DNA of 64,000 bases from Gillisia sp. (GTDB taxonomy: Bacteria; Bacteroidota; Bacteroidia; Flavobacteriales; Flavobacteriaceae), in the NCBI GenBank assembly GCA_024635655.1, contig JAGXIL010000089.1, positions 1-64,000 of the forward strand, written 5' to 3'. The stretch's first letter is position 1, and each line of letters begins with the position of its first letter. Under the pieces are notes generated by a model that was not told where the DNA came from, did not search any database, and saw only the letters and a program-made list of their open reading frames with translations. Of the stretch, positions 15,692 through 24,374 are shown piece by piece. The position numbers and the translations under genes were made by a program.

Positions 15692-18145
15692 ATGAGTTTT
15701 TTTATCAATGTCATTCTACCTCTTCCTTTAGAAAAACATTTTACTTATGAAGTAACCCGGGAAGAGGCCGAATTTTTAAAACCGGGAATGAGAGTTGCTG
15801 TTCCTTTTGGAAAAACAAAGATATATACGGGAATAGTAGCAAAGATCCACCAAACAGCACCGGAAGTATATGAGGCTAAACCTATTGAGCAAATACTTGA
15901 TGAATCTTCCCTGGTAACTGGTATCCAACTGGAATTCTGGAGTTGGATCGCCAAATATTATATGTGTGCTGAAGGAGAGGTTTTACGCGCAGCCTTGCCC
16001 AGTGGTTTTTTGCTGGAAAGTGAAACTATGGTCCAACTTTCTACTAACCCAGACATTGATGAAAAAAACCTAAGCGATCATGAATACCTGATTTATGAAG
16101 CTTTACAAACCCAGTCTTCATTAAAGATCCAGGAGATCATGCAGTTACTGGATAAAAAAACTGTGCTACCGGTTATTAATAAACTTGTTGCTAAAAATAT
16201 TGTGGTCGTAAATCAGGAGATATTTGAGCAATATAAACCCAAATTGATCCGGTTCGTAAAGCTTGAAGACAAATATAAAACAGAAGATGAAATGCATCGG
16301 CTCCTGGATGAATTGAGTAAGGCACCAAAGCAGCGAGATGCAGTATTGACCTGGTTTCACTTGCATGCCCAATCTAAAAAACCAATTAAATTGAAGGATC
16401 TGTCCCATGCCAGCGGGGCTTCATCCGCAATTATAAAGACATTAATTGATAAGCAGATATTTTCAGAATATCACCTGCAAACAGATAGGGTGCAATTTGA
16501 TCTTGATGAAGCTGATAGCAGTCTGGAACTAAACAACTGGCAACAAGAGGCACTGGAGGAGATAGAAAATGTATTTAGCGAAGGCGAAGTTTGTTTACTG
16601 CACGGGGTTACATCATCAGGGAAAACAGAGATCTATATTAAATTGATAGAGAAAGTGATTGCTGAAGGAAAACAGGTTCTTTATCTGCTTCCGGAAATTG
16701 CATTAACCTCTCAACTCGTCAACAGGCTTCAGGCATTTTTTGGCGATCAGGTGCTGGTATACCACAGCAAATATTCAGTTAACGAAAGAATGGAAGTGTA
16801 TAATCATGTGCTGGGTGATGATCTAAAAGCCAGGATTGTTTTGGGAGCCAGATCTTCTTTGTTCCTGCCATTCAAGGAGCTGGGTTTGATCGTTGTTGAT
16901 GAGGAACACGAAACGACCTTTAAACAATTTGATCCTGCGCCGCGATATAATGCCAGGGATGCTGCTGTTGTACTCGCTAATATGCATAAGGCCCAATTGA
17001 TCTTAGGTTCTGCAACCCCTTCTTTAGAATCTTACTATAACGCAACTCATAACAAATACAGGCTGGTATCCCTAAAACATCGCTACGGTAATGTGCTGAT
17101 GCCTGAAATAGAAATTGTGGATATCAAGGAAAAGTACCGGAAAAAACAAATGACCGGCCATTTTTCTGATCGTTTGCTGGAGGAAATAAAAACTACTCTT
17201 GAACTTGGGGAGCAGGTAATACTTTTTCAGAACAGGAGAGGTTATTCTCCTATCCTTGAATGTACAACCTGCGGCCATTCTCCCCAGTGCCCTAATTGTG
17301 ATGTTAGCTTAACCTTCCATAACTTCAGCAATCAACTGCGGTGTCACTATTGCGGCTACCATATGGCGATGCAACAAAAGTGTATGGCCTGTGACAGTGT
17401 GGACCTAACAACTAAAGGTTTTGGAACGGAACAAATAGAAACTGAGCTCAAGGCATTATTGCCGGATGCTAAAATAGACCGGATGGATTTTGACACAACC
17501 CGCGGAAAACACGGGCATCAAAAGATCATTACCGCCTTTGAACAGGAGACTATAGATATCTTAGTTGGAACACAAATGCTTAGTAAGGGCCTTGATTTTC
17601 GAAAAGTAAGACTGGTTGGGATCATGAATGCAGATACGCTTTTAAATTTTCCGGATTTCAGAGCACACGAGCGCAGTTTTCAGTTAATGTTACAGGTGGC
17701 CGGCAGGGCAGGAAGAACTCAGAACAGGGGTAGGGTACTTATTCAAACCTACAACCCGCATCACCAAATAGTTAAACAGGTTTCTGTTAATGATTATGAA
17801 GAAATGTCCAAGGAACAACTGGAGGACAGGTACCAGTATAAATATCCGCCTTTCTATAAACTCATAAAATTCACGCTCAAAAGCAGAGATTATTCCAGGA
17901 CAAATGAGGCAGCAGAATGGGTTGCGAAAGGCCTTCAGAATGTATTTAAAGAAAATGTTCTGGGCCCGGAGTTTCCGCCGGTGGCCAGAATAAGAAATGA
18001 ATATTATAAGAATATCCTTCTGAAAATTCCGCCTCAGCAATCTTTGGGAAAAACAAAAAGTTACGTAGAGAAGATCCTTTCCAGTTTTAAATCTATAGGT
18101 GCGTACAGGAATGTGAGGGTAATTGTTAACGTAGATCCATATTAA
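15692..18145 (+). CDS. priA: Primosomal protein N' (PriA helicase)
   Basis: An 817-residue 3'-5' DNA helicase that reloads the replisome at stalled forks. The N-terminal 3'-DNA-binding domain is residues about 1-110, followed by a winged-helix region. The helicase core carries LLHGVTSSGKTEIY (Walker A), VVDEEHETTFKQ (DEEH box) and LGSATPS. The zinc module with eight Cys (CTTCGHSPQCPNC, CHYCG, CMAC) follows, then the second RecA lobe with GTQMLSKGLDF and QVAGRAGR. The length is near the upper end for the family. It stands alone, convergent with the LytTR regulator gene. Confidence 0.96.
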   Translation: MSFFINVILPLPLEKHFTYEVTREEAEFLKPGMRVAVPFGKTKIYTGIVAKIHQTAPEVYEAKPIEQILDESSLVTGIQLEFWSWIAKYYMCAEGEVLRAALPSGFLLESETMVQLSTNPDIDEKNLSDHEYLIYEALQTQSSLKIQEIMQLLDKKTVLPVINKLVAKNIVVVNQEIFEQYKPKLIRFVKLEDKYKTEDEMHRLLDELSKAPKQRDAVLTWFHLHAQSKKPIKLKDLSHASGASSAIIKTLIDKQIFSEYHLQTDRVQFDLDEADSSLELNNWQQEALEEIENVFSEGEVCLLHGVTSSGKTEIYIKLIEKVIAEGKQVLYLLPEIALTSQLVNRLQAFFGDQVLVYHSKYSVNERMEVYNHVLGDDLKARIVLGARSSLFLPFKELGLIVVDEEHETTFKQFDPAPRYNARDAAVVLANMHKAQLILGSATPSLESYYNATHNKYRLVSLKHRYGNVLMPEIEIVDIKEKYRKKQMTGHFSDRLLEEIKTTLELGEQVILFQNRRGYSPILECTTCGHSPQCPNCDVSLTFHNFSNQLRCHYCGYHMAMQQKCMACDSVDLTTKGFGTEQIETELKALLPDAKIDRMDFDTTRGKHGHQKIITAFEQETIDILVGTQMLSKGLDFRKVRLVGIMNADTLLNFPDFRAHERSFQLMLQVAGRAGRTQNRGRVLIQTYNPHHQIVKQVSVNDYEEMSKEQLEDRYQYKYPPFYKLIKFTLKSRDYSRTNEAAEWVAKGLQNVFKENVLGPEFPPVARIRNEYYKNILLKIPPQQSLGKTKSYVEKILSSFKSIGAYRNVRVIVNVDPY

Positions 18146-18183
18146 AGGAAAGTTAGCCTGTTCAAGCCCAGTCACTTTTTTGC

Positions 18184-18216
18184 AAAAAAAATTCGGCCTT
18201 AGGGTGCCGAATAAAA
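18184..18216 (-). terminator. Terminator between priA and the LytTR regulator
   Basis: Stem attcggc / gccgaat. On the minus strand it is followed by seven T (18184-18190), serving the regulator gene; on the plus strand it may also stop priA transcripts. Confidence 0.75.
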
Positions 18217-18253
18217 ATTACCGGAATACCGGTTACCTGGAGTCGTTGAATTT

Positions 18254-18967
18254 TTATTCCTGCATTGCACTCAAAGCTTCAATTAAATTGCTTTTTTTAT
18301 GCCTGCTAAGCGGAATTTGCTGTTTATCGATCTCAATGTTCTTACTGTTATACCTTTCAACCTTTTCCAGGTTTACAATATAAGATTTGTGGATCCTTAA
18401 AAACTGCTCAGACGGAAGCTGGTTTTCAAAAGATTTCATCGTGGCCAGTACCACAAATGTATCCTTCTCTGTTACAAATTTTACGTAATCACCTAAGGCT
18501 TCGATGTATTTTAATTTATTTAAAAAGACTTTTCGATTTTTGAGATTGCTTTTAACAAAGATGAAGTTCTCATCTTCAATAGGAGTTCCGTTGGTCTTTA
18601 AATTGTGAAGGTTGATCGCTTTGCTTACTGCATTGTTAAAGCGTTCTCTGTTTACCGGCTTGTGGATATAATCTACTGCATCATAATCAAAAGCTTTAAA
18701 AGCATATTTGGTTTTCCCGGTAACAAAGATGATCTGAGGTTTATTGGGTAGGTCGTCCAGCAATTCAAAACCGGTTAAGATTGGCATTTCGATATCAAGG
18801 AAAATAAGATCTACTTCTGTATCCAGAAGGCCGTTCTTTGTTTCTATCGCGTTGTTGTACTCTGCTACTAATTTTAAATTAGGATGATCTTTAATAAGTT
18901 TTACAATTGATAGGCGTTGTAAACTTGAATCATCAACCACAGCACATTTGAGTAGTGTTTCTTCCAC
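18254..18967 (-). CDS. LytTR-type response regulator
   Basis: A 237-residue two-domain regulator. Residues about 6-120 are a receiver domain with the acidic pair D12-D13, the phospho-acceptor D58 (LIFLDIEMP) and the conserved Lys in VTGKTKYA. Residues about 135-235 are a LytTR DNA-binding domain (FVKSNLKNRKVFLNKLKYIEALGDYVKFV... FLRIHKSYIVNL...IPLSR). No sensor kinase gene is adjacent, so it is an orphan here; partners in this phylum are usually 7TM/His-kinase (YehU-like) proteins. The start codon is GTG at 18967. Confidence 0.92.
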   Translation of the reverse strand: MEETLLKCAVVDDSSLQRLSIVKLIKDHPNLKLVAEYNNAIETKNGLLDTEVDLIFLDIEMPILTGFELLDDLPNKPQIIFVTGKTKYAFKAFDYDAVDYIHKPVNRERFNNAVSKAINLHNLKTNGTPIEDENFIFVKSNLKNRKVFLNKLKYIEALGDYVKFVTEKDTFVVLATMKSFENQLPSEQFLRIHKSYIVNLEKVERYNSKNIEIDKQQIPLSRHKKSNLIEALSAMQE

Positions 18968-19084
18968 GGGAAAATGTTAAGTGTAAACGGTTAGGTGTAA
19001 ACAATATTAATCATAAAATTTTATTAAAACAAGCTTAATTGGAATTTCATCGATAATAAATGTACTTTGACGTGCAACAAAGGC

Positions 19085-19115
19085 TTTGCAGTTATAAAAA
19101 AATATGTTACTTTTG
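19085..19115 (+). promoter_or_regulatory. Promoter of rpsF-rpsR-rplI
   Basis: TTTG at 19085-19088 and TACTTTTG at 19108-19115, separated by 19 nt, a full match to the Bacteroidota housekeeping promoter. The leader is about 25 nt. Confidence 0.75.
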
Positions 19116-19143
19116 CAGCCAATTTAATTTAAATCATATTTTT

Positions 19144-19482
19144 ATGAATCATTATGAAACTGTTTTCATCTTGAATCCCGTTTTATCTGATGAACAGATA
19201 AAGGAAACAGTAAAGAAGTATGAAGATTTTCTTGTTTCTAACGGAGCCGAGATGGTATCTAAAGAAGACTGGGGGCTTAAAAAGCTTGCTTACCCCATTC
19301 AACACAAAAAGAGTGGCTTCTACCACTTATTTGAATTTAAAGCTCCAGGAGAGGCTATTAACCCTCTGGAAGTAGAATTTAGAAGAGAGGAACGTATGAT
19401 GCGTTACCTTACTGTAAGGTTGGATAAGCATGCTATCGCCTGGGCAGAGAAGAGAAGAAACAGAAACAAAGAAAAAGCGTAG
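19144..19482 (+). CDS. rpsF: 30S ribosomal protein S6
   Basis: A 112-residue ribosomal protein that binds the central domain of 16S rRNA as a pair with S18. The start at 19144 gives the typical [12 protein letters not shown] beginning; the frame is open upstream to 19060, but that part includes the promoter. Features include [18 protein letters not shown] and a Lys/Arg-rich end. First gene of the rpsF-rpsR-rplI operon. Confidence 0.96.
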   Translation: MNHYETVFILNPVLSDEQIKETVKKYEDFLVSNGAEMVSKEDWGLKKLAYPIQHKKSGFYHLFEFKAPGEAINPLEVEFRREERMMRYLTVRLDKHAIAWAEKRRNRNKEKA

Positions 19483-19484
19483 TT

Positions 19485-19781
19485 ATGTCATCTATTGAAC
19501 AACAAGCAAAAGGAAAAAAAGACGGAGAGATCAGGTATCTAACTCCTCTAAACATAGAGACCAACAAGACTAAAAAGTATTGTAGGTTTAAAAGATCCGG
19601 TATTAAATATATCGATTATAAAGATCCAGACTTTTTAATGAGTTTTGTAAACGAGCAGGGGAAATTATTACCCCGACGTTTAACAGGAACTTCTTTAAAA
19701 TATCAGCGTAAAACGGCTGTTGCGGTTAAACGAGCGCGTCATTTAGCATTAATGCCGTATGTTGGCGATTTATTAAAATAA
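19485..19781 (+). CDS. rpsR: 30S ribosomal protein S18
   Basis: A 98-residue protein, partner of S6 on the 30S platform. It has [39 protein letters not shown] and [15 protein letters not shown]. The N-terminus carries about 20 extra residues ([18 protein letters not shown]) relative to short bacterial S18 proteins, as is common in Bacteroidota. It begins 2 nt after rpsF. Confidence 0.97.
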   Translation: MSSIEQQAKGKKDGEIRYLTPLNIETNKTKKYCRFKRSGIKYIDYKDPDFLMSFVNEQGKLLPRRLTGTSLKYQRKTAVAVKRARHLALMPYVGDLLK

Positions 19782-19794
19782 CAAAGAGGCAATT

Positions 19795-20244
19795 ATGGAA
19801 TTGATACTTAAACAAGACGTTGAGAATTTAGGATTTAAAGATGATGTAGTGACTGTTAAAAACGGTTTTGCACGTAATTATCTTATCCCACAGGGTCATG
19901 CAGCTTTGGCAACCCCATCTGCAAAGAAAGCCCTTGCTGAAACTATTAAGCAACGCGCTTATAAAGAGCAAAAGAATATAGACGAAGCTAAGAAGCAAGC
20001 CGCTAAATTAAGTGGACTTGAACTTAAGCTAACTGCAAAAGCAGGTGGTGGAGACAAAATTTTTGGATCTGTAACTGATGCCGACCTGGCGGAAGCTTTA
20101 TCTAAAGAAGGAATTGAATTAGAAAAGAAATACATCACTATCGCCGGTGGAAACATTAAGCGATTAGGTCAATATGAAGCAACTTTGCGTTTTCACCGTG
20201 AGGTTATTTCCAACTTCACTTTTGATGTAGTAGCTGAAGCTTAA
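19795..20244 (+). CDS. rplI: 50S ribosomal protein L9
   Basis: A 149-residue protein with the two-lobe L9 design: an N-terminal rRNA-binding domain (LKQDVENLGFKDDVVTVKNGFARNYLIPQG, residues 4-33), a long central helix, and a C-terminal domain with KIFGSVTDADLAEAL. Third gene of the ribosomal operon; a terminator follows. Confidence 0.97.
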   Translation: MELILKQDVENLGFKDDVVTVKNGFARNYLIPQGHAALATPSAKKALAETIKQRAYKEQKNIDEAKKQAAKLSGLELKLTAKAGGGDKIFGSVTDADLAEALSKEGIELEKKYITIAGGNIKRLGQYEATLRFHREVISNFTFDVVAEA

Positions 20245-20261
20245 GCTAAGAAAGAATAAAG

Positions 20262-20298
20262 TAAAAGCCTGCTCCCTGTGAGTAGGCTTTTCTATTTT
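20262..20298 (+). terminator. Terminator of the rpsF operon
   Basis: Stem aaagcctgctc / gagtaggcttt followed by a T-rich tract. Confidence 0.8.
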
Positions 20299-20328
20299 TA
20301 ACAAGCCTCCCTGTAAAATTTTTATAAC

Positions 20329-20802
20329 ATGAAATTTACCCGACTTACAAAAGAACAATTTGAGGAACTGCAGCAGGAATTCATTAATTTTCTTGCATCG
20401 CAATCTATAACAGCTAAGGAATGGGAGGAAATAAAAACCCTGAAACCGGAAGTAGCTGAAGAAGAACTGGATGTTTTTAGCGATCTTATTTGGGAAGGCG
20501 TGCTGGACAAGGTAACCCATCTTGAACATTTTTCACCACAACAAATATTTTTGTTTCACATCACTCAGGTTGAGATCCATCTTATAGGAATAAGGGTAGA
20601 AAATGAAGCGATAGATCTAACTTCCCGTGCCGGATATCAATGGCTGCAGAAGAACCTTATGGATGATGCTGTCAATCTATACACTTCTACAAAAGCATTA
20701 ACCGATGACAGGAACAAAGATATTTTTGCATTGATCCAACAGGGAGCTTCAATAACCAAAGGTCAGCTTTTTGATTATTTCCAAAAGACCATTACTAAGT
20801 AA
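20329..20802 (+). CDS. DUF6495 family protein
   Basis: A 157-residue acidic cytosolic protein with no signal or membrane segment. It opens with FTRLTKEQFEELQQEFINFLA and continues with WEEIKTLKPEVAEEELDVFSDLIWEGVL, the pattern of the flavobacterial DUF6495 family. Function unknown. It stands between the L9 operon terminator and the convergent ABC permease gene, 4 nt from the latter's stop. Confidence 0.85.
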   Translation: MKFTRLTKEQFEELQQEFINFLASQSITAKEWEEIKTLKPEVAEEELDVFSDLIWEGVLDKVTHLEHFSPQQIFLFHITQVEIHLIGIRVENEAIDLTSRAGYQWLQKNLMDDAVNLYTSTKALTDDRNKDIFALIQQGASITKGQLFDYFQKTITK

Positions 20803-20806
20803 TTAG

Positions 20807-22048
20807 CTATTCATAATGTAAGGATTCTACGGGGTCTTGTTTAGCAGCTTTGCTTGCAGGATAGCTGCCGGCCAGGATGGCAACAAGAATAGTTATCCCG
20901 GTGGCCCATAACATCGCCTTCCAGGGAGTAACAAAGTCAAAATTAGCAAGGGAAGAAACCCCAAAACCCACCAGGATACCCAGAAAAATTCCCAATAGTC
21001 CCCCAAATTGACCAATGATGAGGGTTTCCATAAAAAATTGCGTGGCAATGGTACTGCGTTTAGCTCCAAGCGCTTTCCGAATTCCTATTTCCCGGGTGCG
21101 TTCAGCAACAGAGACCAGCATGATATTCATAAGGGCTATGGATGAACCAAAAATAGTAATGATTGATATTATCCAGGCTGCCAAATTAAGATAGCCGGTT
21201 ATTGAAAATATTTGGTTTATGAGATCATCGCTTTTTCCAATTCCAAAATTGTTCTCTTCAACGGGGTTTAATCCCCGTATGTTCCTAAAAGCCATAATAG
21301 CTTCGCTTTGTGCTCCTTCCAGCATTTCCTTGTTCTCCACCATAACACTCAAATTATAATTAATGTGGGCCTGGGTGAAAATGGATCGGGCGATTTCAAT
21401 AGGTATTAAAACCCTTAGATCCTGGTTATTTCCAAAGGTTGAGCCTTTGGATTCTAAAATTCCTATTACCGTAAATTTTGCCCCCCTGATATTGATGGTT
21501 TTTTCAATAGGAGAAGTTCCCTTAAACAAGCCATCTGCAAAATCGGCTCCAAGGATAGCAACATTGTTGTTGTTCTGAATATCAAAGTAAGTAAATTCAC
21601 GGCCTTCTTCAAGGGCCAGGCCGGCGTTGGGTAAATAAAATTCATTCACCCCCAGGACCGAAACTTCAGGGTCGGTTTTTTTATCCTCGTATTTTACTTC
21701 TGCAGAGGAAGTCCCTGTAAAGAATAGCGAAGTTTGAATTCCGGGATACTCAAACCCATCTTTAAATTCTTTGACTTCCCTATAGGAGATGATGGGGTTT
21801 ATTTTAGGTTTCTCTCCACCACCTCTGGCTTGTGAATTAAACTCGTAGCGCTGCAGGTTAAAAGTATTTGCCCCCATGGATGCAAAATCACTGCTTATGG
21901 TGTTTTCTAAAGCGCTCACGGCACTTAAAATGCCTACAAGAGCAGTTATGCCAATTGCTATAATAAGGACGGTAAGAATGGTTCTGAGAATTTGACTTTT
22001 AATAGAATCAAAAGCTATTCTGATATTTTCCTTTAGAAGTGGGAACAT
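20807..22048 (-). CDS. MacB/FtsX-like ABC transporter permease
   Basis: A 413-residue permease of the type VII (mechanotransmission) ABC exporters. One membrane helix near residues 17-40 (LRTILTVLIIAIGITALVGI) is followed by a periplasmic MacB_PCD domain (about 45-250) and three C-terminal helices with LMNIMLVSVAERTREIGIRKALGAKRS, the coupling-helix signature. The closing ILAGSYPASKAAKQDPVESLHYE is standard. Its ATPase and adaptor are not in the window, so the substrate cannot be guessed; lipoprotein, peptide or antibiotic export are family options. Confidence 0.93.
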   Translation of the reverse strand: MFPLLKENIRIAFDSIKSQILRTILTVLIIAIGITALVGILSAVSALENTISSDFASMGANTFNLQRYEFNSQARGGGEKPKINPIISYREVKEFKDGFEYPGIQTSLFFTGTSSAEVKYEDKKTDPEVSVLGVNEFYLPNAGLALEEGREFTYFDIQNNNNVAILGADFADGLFKGTSPIEKTINIRGAKFTVIGILESKGSTFGNNQDLRVLIPIEIARSIFTQAHINYNLSVMVENKEMLEGAQSEAIMAFRNIRGLNPVEENNFGIGKSDDLINQIFSITGYLNLAAWIISIITIFGSSIALMNIMLVSVAERTREIGIRKALGAKRSTIATQFFMETLIIGQFGGLLGIFLGILVGFGVSSLANFDFVTPWKAMLWATGITILVAILAGSYPASKAAKQDPVESLHYE

Positions 22049-22117
22049 AATTTAATTCGGTCAATATGTAAGTTAGACTAAGAAGGTGCCGGAATGTTAC
22101 TTAAAAAAGGAAAATTG

Positions 22118-22147
22118 TTTGGGATAGGTTAAATTTTAGGATATTTG
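22118..22147 (+). promoter_or_regulatory. Probable hisS promoter
   Basis: TTTG at 22118-22121 and GATATTTGC near 22140-22148, 18 nt apart. The -7 element is imperfect (GA instead of TA), so confidence is moderate. The leader would be about 90 nt. Confidence 0.4.
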
Positions 22148-22238
22148 CACTTTTATTACCGGTGCAATTTGATCAGAAGTTTTAGCTGTTTTTCCAGTTC
22201 CACCGGTTCACAATCATTCACCACCAGAAATATCAACA

Positions 22239-23609
22239 ATGGCACAAAAACCTTCTACTCCTAAAGGAACCAGGGACTTTACACCCGCAGAAGTAGCAAA
22301 ACGGAATTATATATTTGACAAAATAAAATCCCAGTTTGAAAAATTTGGATTTCAGCCAATTGAAACCCCGAGTTTTGAGAATTCAGAAACCCTTATGGGA
22401 AAATATGGGGAAGAGGGTGATCGTCTAATTTTTAAGATCTTGAATTCCGGTGATTTTTTGAGCAAAGCTAATGAGGAAGCCTATAAAGAAAAAGACAGTT
22501 TAAAAATCACTTCTTCCATAAGTGAAAAAGCATTGCGCTATGACCTCACGGTACCCTTTGCGCGATATGTTGTTCAGCATCAAAGTGAGATTGAATTTCC
22601 TTTCAAAAGATACCAGATCCAACCCGTTTGGCGGGCAGACAGGCCGCAGAAAGGAAGGTTCAGAGAATTTTTTCAATGTGATGCAGATGTGGTTGGGAGT
22701 GAAAGTCTTTGGCAGGAGGTGGAGTTTGTTCAGCTTTATGATGCGGTTTTTTCTGAACTAGGTTTGGAAGGAGTTACTATTAAAATTAATAACCGAAAGA
22801 TCTTATCAGGTTTTGCTGAAGTCATTGGGGAGCAGGATAGATTAATAGATTTCACAGTCGCTCTTGATAAGCTTGATAAGATAGGAGAAGAAGGAGTTAA
22901 AAAGGAAATGCGGGAAAAAGGTATTTCTGAGGTAGCTCTTGAGAAGATCCGGCCTATCTTTAGCCTGAAGGGCAGCTTTTCCGAAAAAACAGAGATTTTG
23001 AGCGGGATATTAAATTCTTCTGAAACAGGAAAGCAGGGAATTGAGGAGCTGAAATTTGTACATCGTGCCATCTCAGAACTTACATTAAAAACCGCGGCGC
23101 TTGAACTTGACGTTACGCTTGCCAGGGGGTTGAATTACTATACAGGGGCAATATTTGAAGTTGCCGCTCCGGAAAATGTACAAATGGGTTCTATAGGTGG
23201 GGGAGGCAGGTATGACGACCTCACTGGGATCTTTGGACTCAAAAACGTGAGTGGGGTAGGAATTTCTTTTGGTTTAGACCGCATTTACCTGGTGATGGAG
23301 GAATTGAGATTGTTTCCGGCAACAGTGACTCAAAACACTAAGATCCTTTTTATCAATTTTGGGGAAGCAGAAGCCTTATACGCCCTACGGGCTATTCAAA
23401 AATTAAGATCGACGGGAATTGCTGCAGAATTATATCCCGATGCTGCCAAGATGAAAAAACAAATGAATTACGCCAACAAAAGGGAAATTCCCTATGTAGT
23501 CTTAGCAGGGCCTGAAGAAGTGATGGCTCAACGCTATGGGTTAAAAAATATGATTTCCGGAGAGCAGGAGAAAGTTTCAATAGAAGATCTTGCAAAACAT
23601 TTAAAATAA
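22239..23609 (+). CDS. hisS: Histidyl-tRNA synthetase
   Basis: A 456-residue class II aminoacyl-tRNA synthetase that charges tRNA-His. Motif 1 lies in the early [11 protein letters not shown]...F.PIETPSFE region; motif 2 is around [19 protein letters not shown]; the histidine-specific [14 protein letters not shown] and GGGGRYDDL (part of motif 3 region [11 protein letters not shown]) follow. The C-terminal anticodon-binding domain begins near TKILFINFG. Length fits the family. Monocistronic, with a convergent terminator after it. Confidence 0.97.
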   Translation: MAQKPSTPKGTRDFTPAEVAKRNYIFDKIKSQFEKFGFQPIETPSFENSETLMGKYGEEGDRLIFKILNSGDFLSKANEEAYKEKDSLKITSSISEKALRYDLTVPFARYVVQHQSEIEFPFKRYQIQPVWRADRPQKGRFREFFQCDADVVGSESLWQEVEFVQLYDAVFSELGLEGVTIKINNRKILSGFAEVIGEQDRLIDFTVALDKLDKIGEEGVKKEMREKGISEVALEKIRPIFSLKGSFSEKTEILSGILNSSETGKQGIEELKFVHRAISELTLKTAALELDVTLARGLNYYTGAIFEVAAPENVQMGSIGGGGRYDDLTGIFGLKNVSGVGISFGLDRIYLVMEELRLFPATVTQNTKILFINFGEAEALYALRAIQKLRSTGIAAELYPDAAKMKKQMNYANKREIPYVVLAGPEEVMAQRYGLKNMISGEQEKVSIEDLAKHLK

Positions 23610-23641
23610 ATTTTATTTCCTTGACTCAGATGTTATGGAAT

Positions 23642-23675
23642 AAATAAGGCCAGGAAAATCCCGGCCTTATTTCAT
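23642..23675 (+). terminator. Terminator between hisS and the CCC-motif gene
   Basis: Stem aaataaggcc / ggccttattt, symmetric and therefore probably used in both directions. Confidence 0.7.
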
Positions 23676-23688
23676 ACTTTAAATAATT

Positions 23689-24018
23689 TTAGCCCCCGTA
23701 TTGTTCCATCATTTCACGCTGCATTTCCTGGATCCCGTCCCATCCAAAGAGAACCAGCCCAACAATATTGGCTACTAGTGCAATACCACTTAAGATCATC
23801 CCAATTATTGCCAGAATTCTTCCGGTCTTCACATTTTGAAAACCTGTATACATTTCAGGATTGGCATTGTAGATCTCCGTGGCCCTTTTAGCCATTATGA
23901 GGGCAATGATCCCAAATACCAATCCCACGACACCCCAGCAGCAACATCCTACGATAGACAGGATTCCGAATACGAGAATGAGGGTTGCATTGGGGAGTTG
24001 TTGTCTTTCTGTTTCCAT
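23689..24018 (-). CDS. CCC-motif membrane protein
   Basis: A 109-residue protein with two membrane regions. The first hydrophobic segment carries three consecutive Cys (IVGCCCWGVVGLVFG), and the second is GRILAIIGMILSGIALVANIVGLVLFG. The architecture resembles DUF4190-like small membrane proteins and the group named CCC-motif membrane proteins in flavobacteria; function unknown. The gene is downstream of a DUF2752 gene on the same strand (61 nt gap), and both proteins have Cys in a membrane-proximal position. Confidence 0.8.
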   Translation of the reverse strand: METERQQLPNATLILVFGILSIVGCCCWGVVGLVFGIIALIMAKRATEIYNANPEMYTGFQNVKTGRILAIIGMILSGIALVANIVGLVLFGWDGIQEMQREMMEQYGG

Positions 24019-24079
24019 ATTAAGTTTTAATTTTTCTTGGTTAGTTATTAGTTGTTTTTGGTTGTAAATCGATTAATCA

Positions 24080-24364
24080 TTAAGTGAAAAAATAAAACAT
24101 CTTGACAAGATAATTACCCAGGATAACCCCTGCTGTTAAAAGGATCAGGCCGATCTTAATAAGATAATCAAATTTGAATTTCAGGAACAGGTTTACCAGT
24201 ACGAACCCCAATAAACCCAGAAGCGGATAAATGGCCGGAAACATTGCAAATGCAGCTGCAAACTCCCCATTGAAAAGCAGGACCATTGCTCTCTGGCCTC
24301 CGCAGCCATAGCAGTCCATTCCAAAAATTTCTTTATTTAGGCAGGGAAGCAGGAATTCTTCCAT
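24080..24364 (-). CDS. DUF2752 membrane protein
   Basis: A 94-residue protein. It has the DUF2752 signature near residue 17, D-C-Y-G-C-G-G-Q-R-A, a CxxCG motif followed by an Arg, and then two or three hydrophobic helices. The family has no proven role. It lies between a T9SS cargo gene (11 nt upstream) and the CCC-motif gene, so the three are probably one transcript. Confidence 0.85.
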   Translation of the reverse strand: MEEFLLPCLNKEIFGMDCYGCGGQRAMVLLFNGEFAAAFAMFPAIYPLLGLLGFVLVNLFLKFKFDYLIKIGLILLTAGVILGNYLVKMFYFFT

Positions 24365-24374
24365 ATCATTTTTG

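Noticed and set aside
17690-18175. Minus-strand frame of 161 codons opposite the end of priA
   Set aside because: Overlaps conserved helicase motifs of priA; the antisense protein has no recognisable features.
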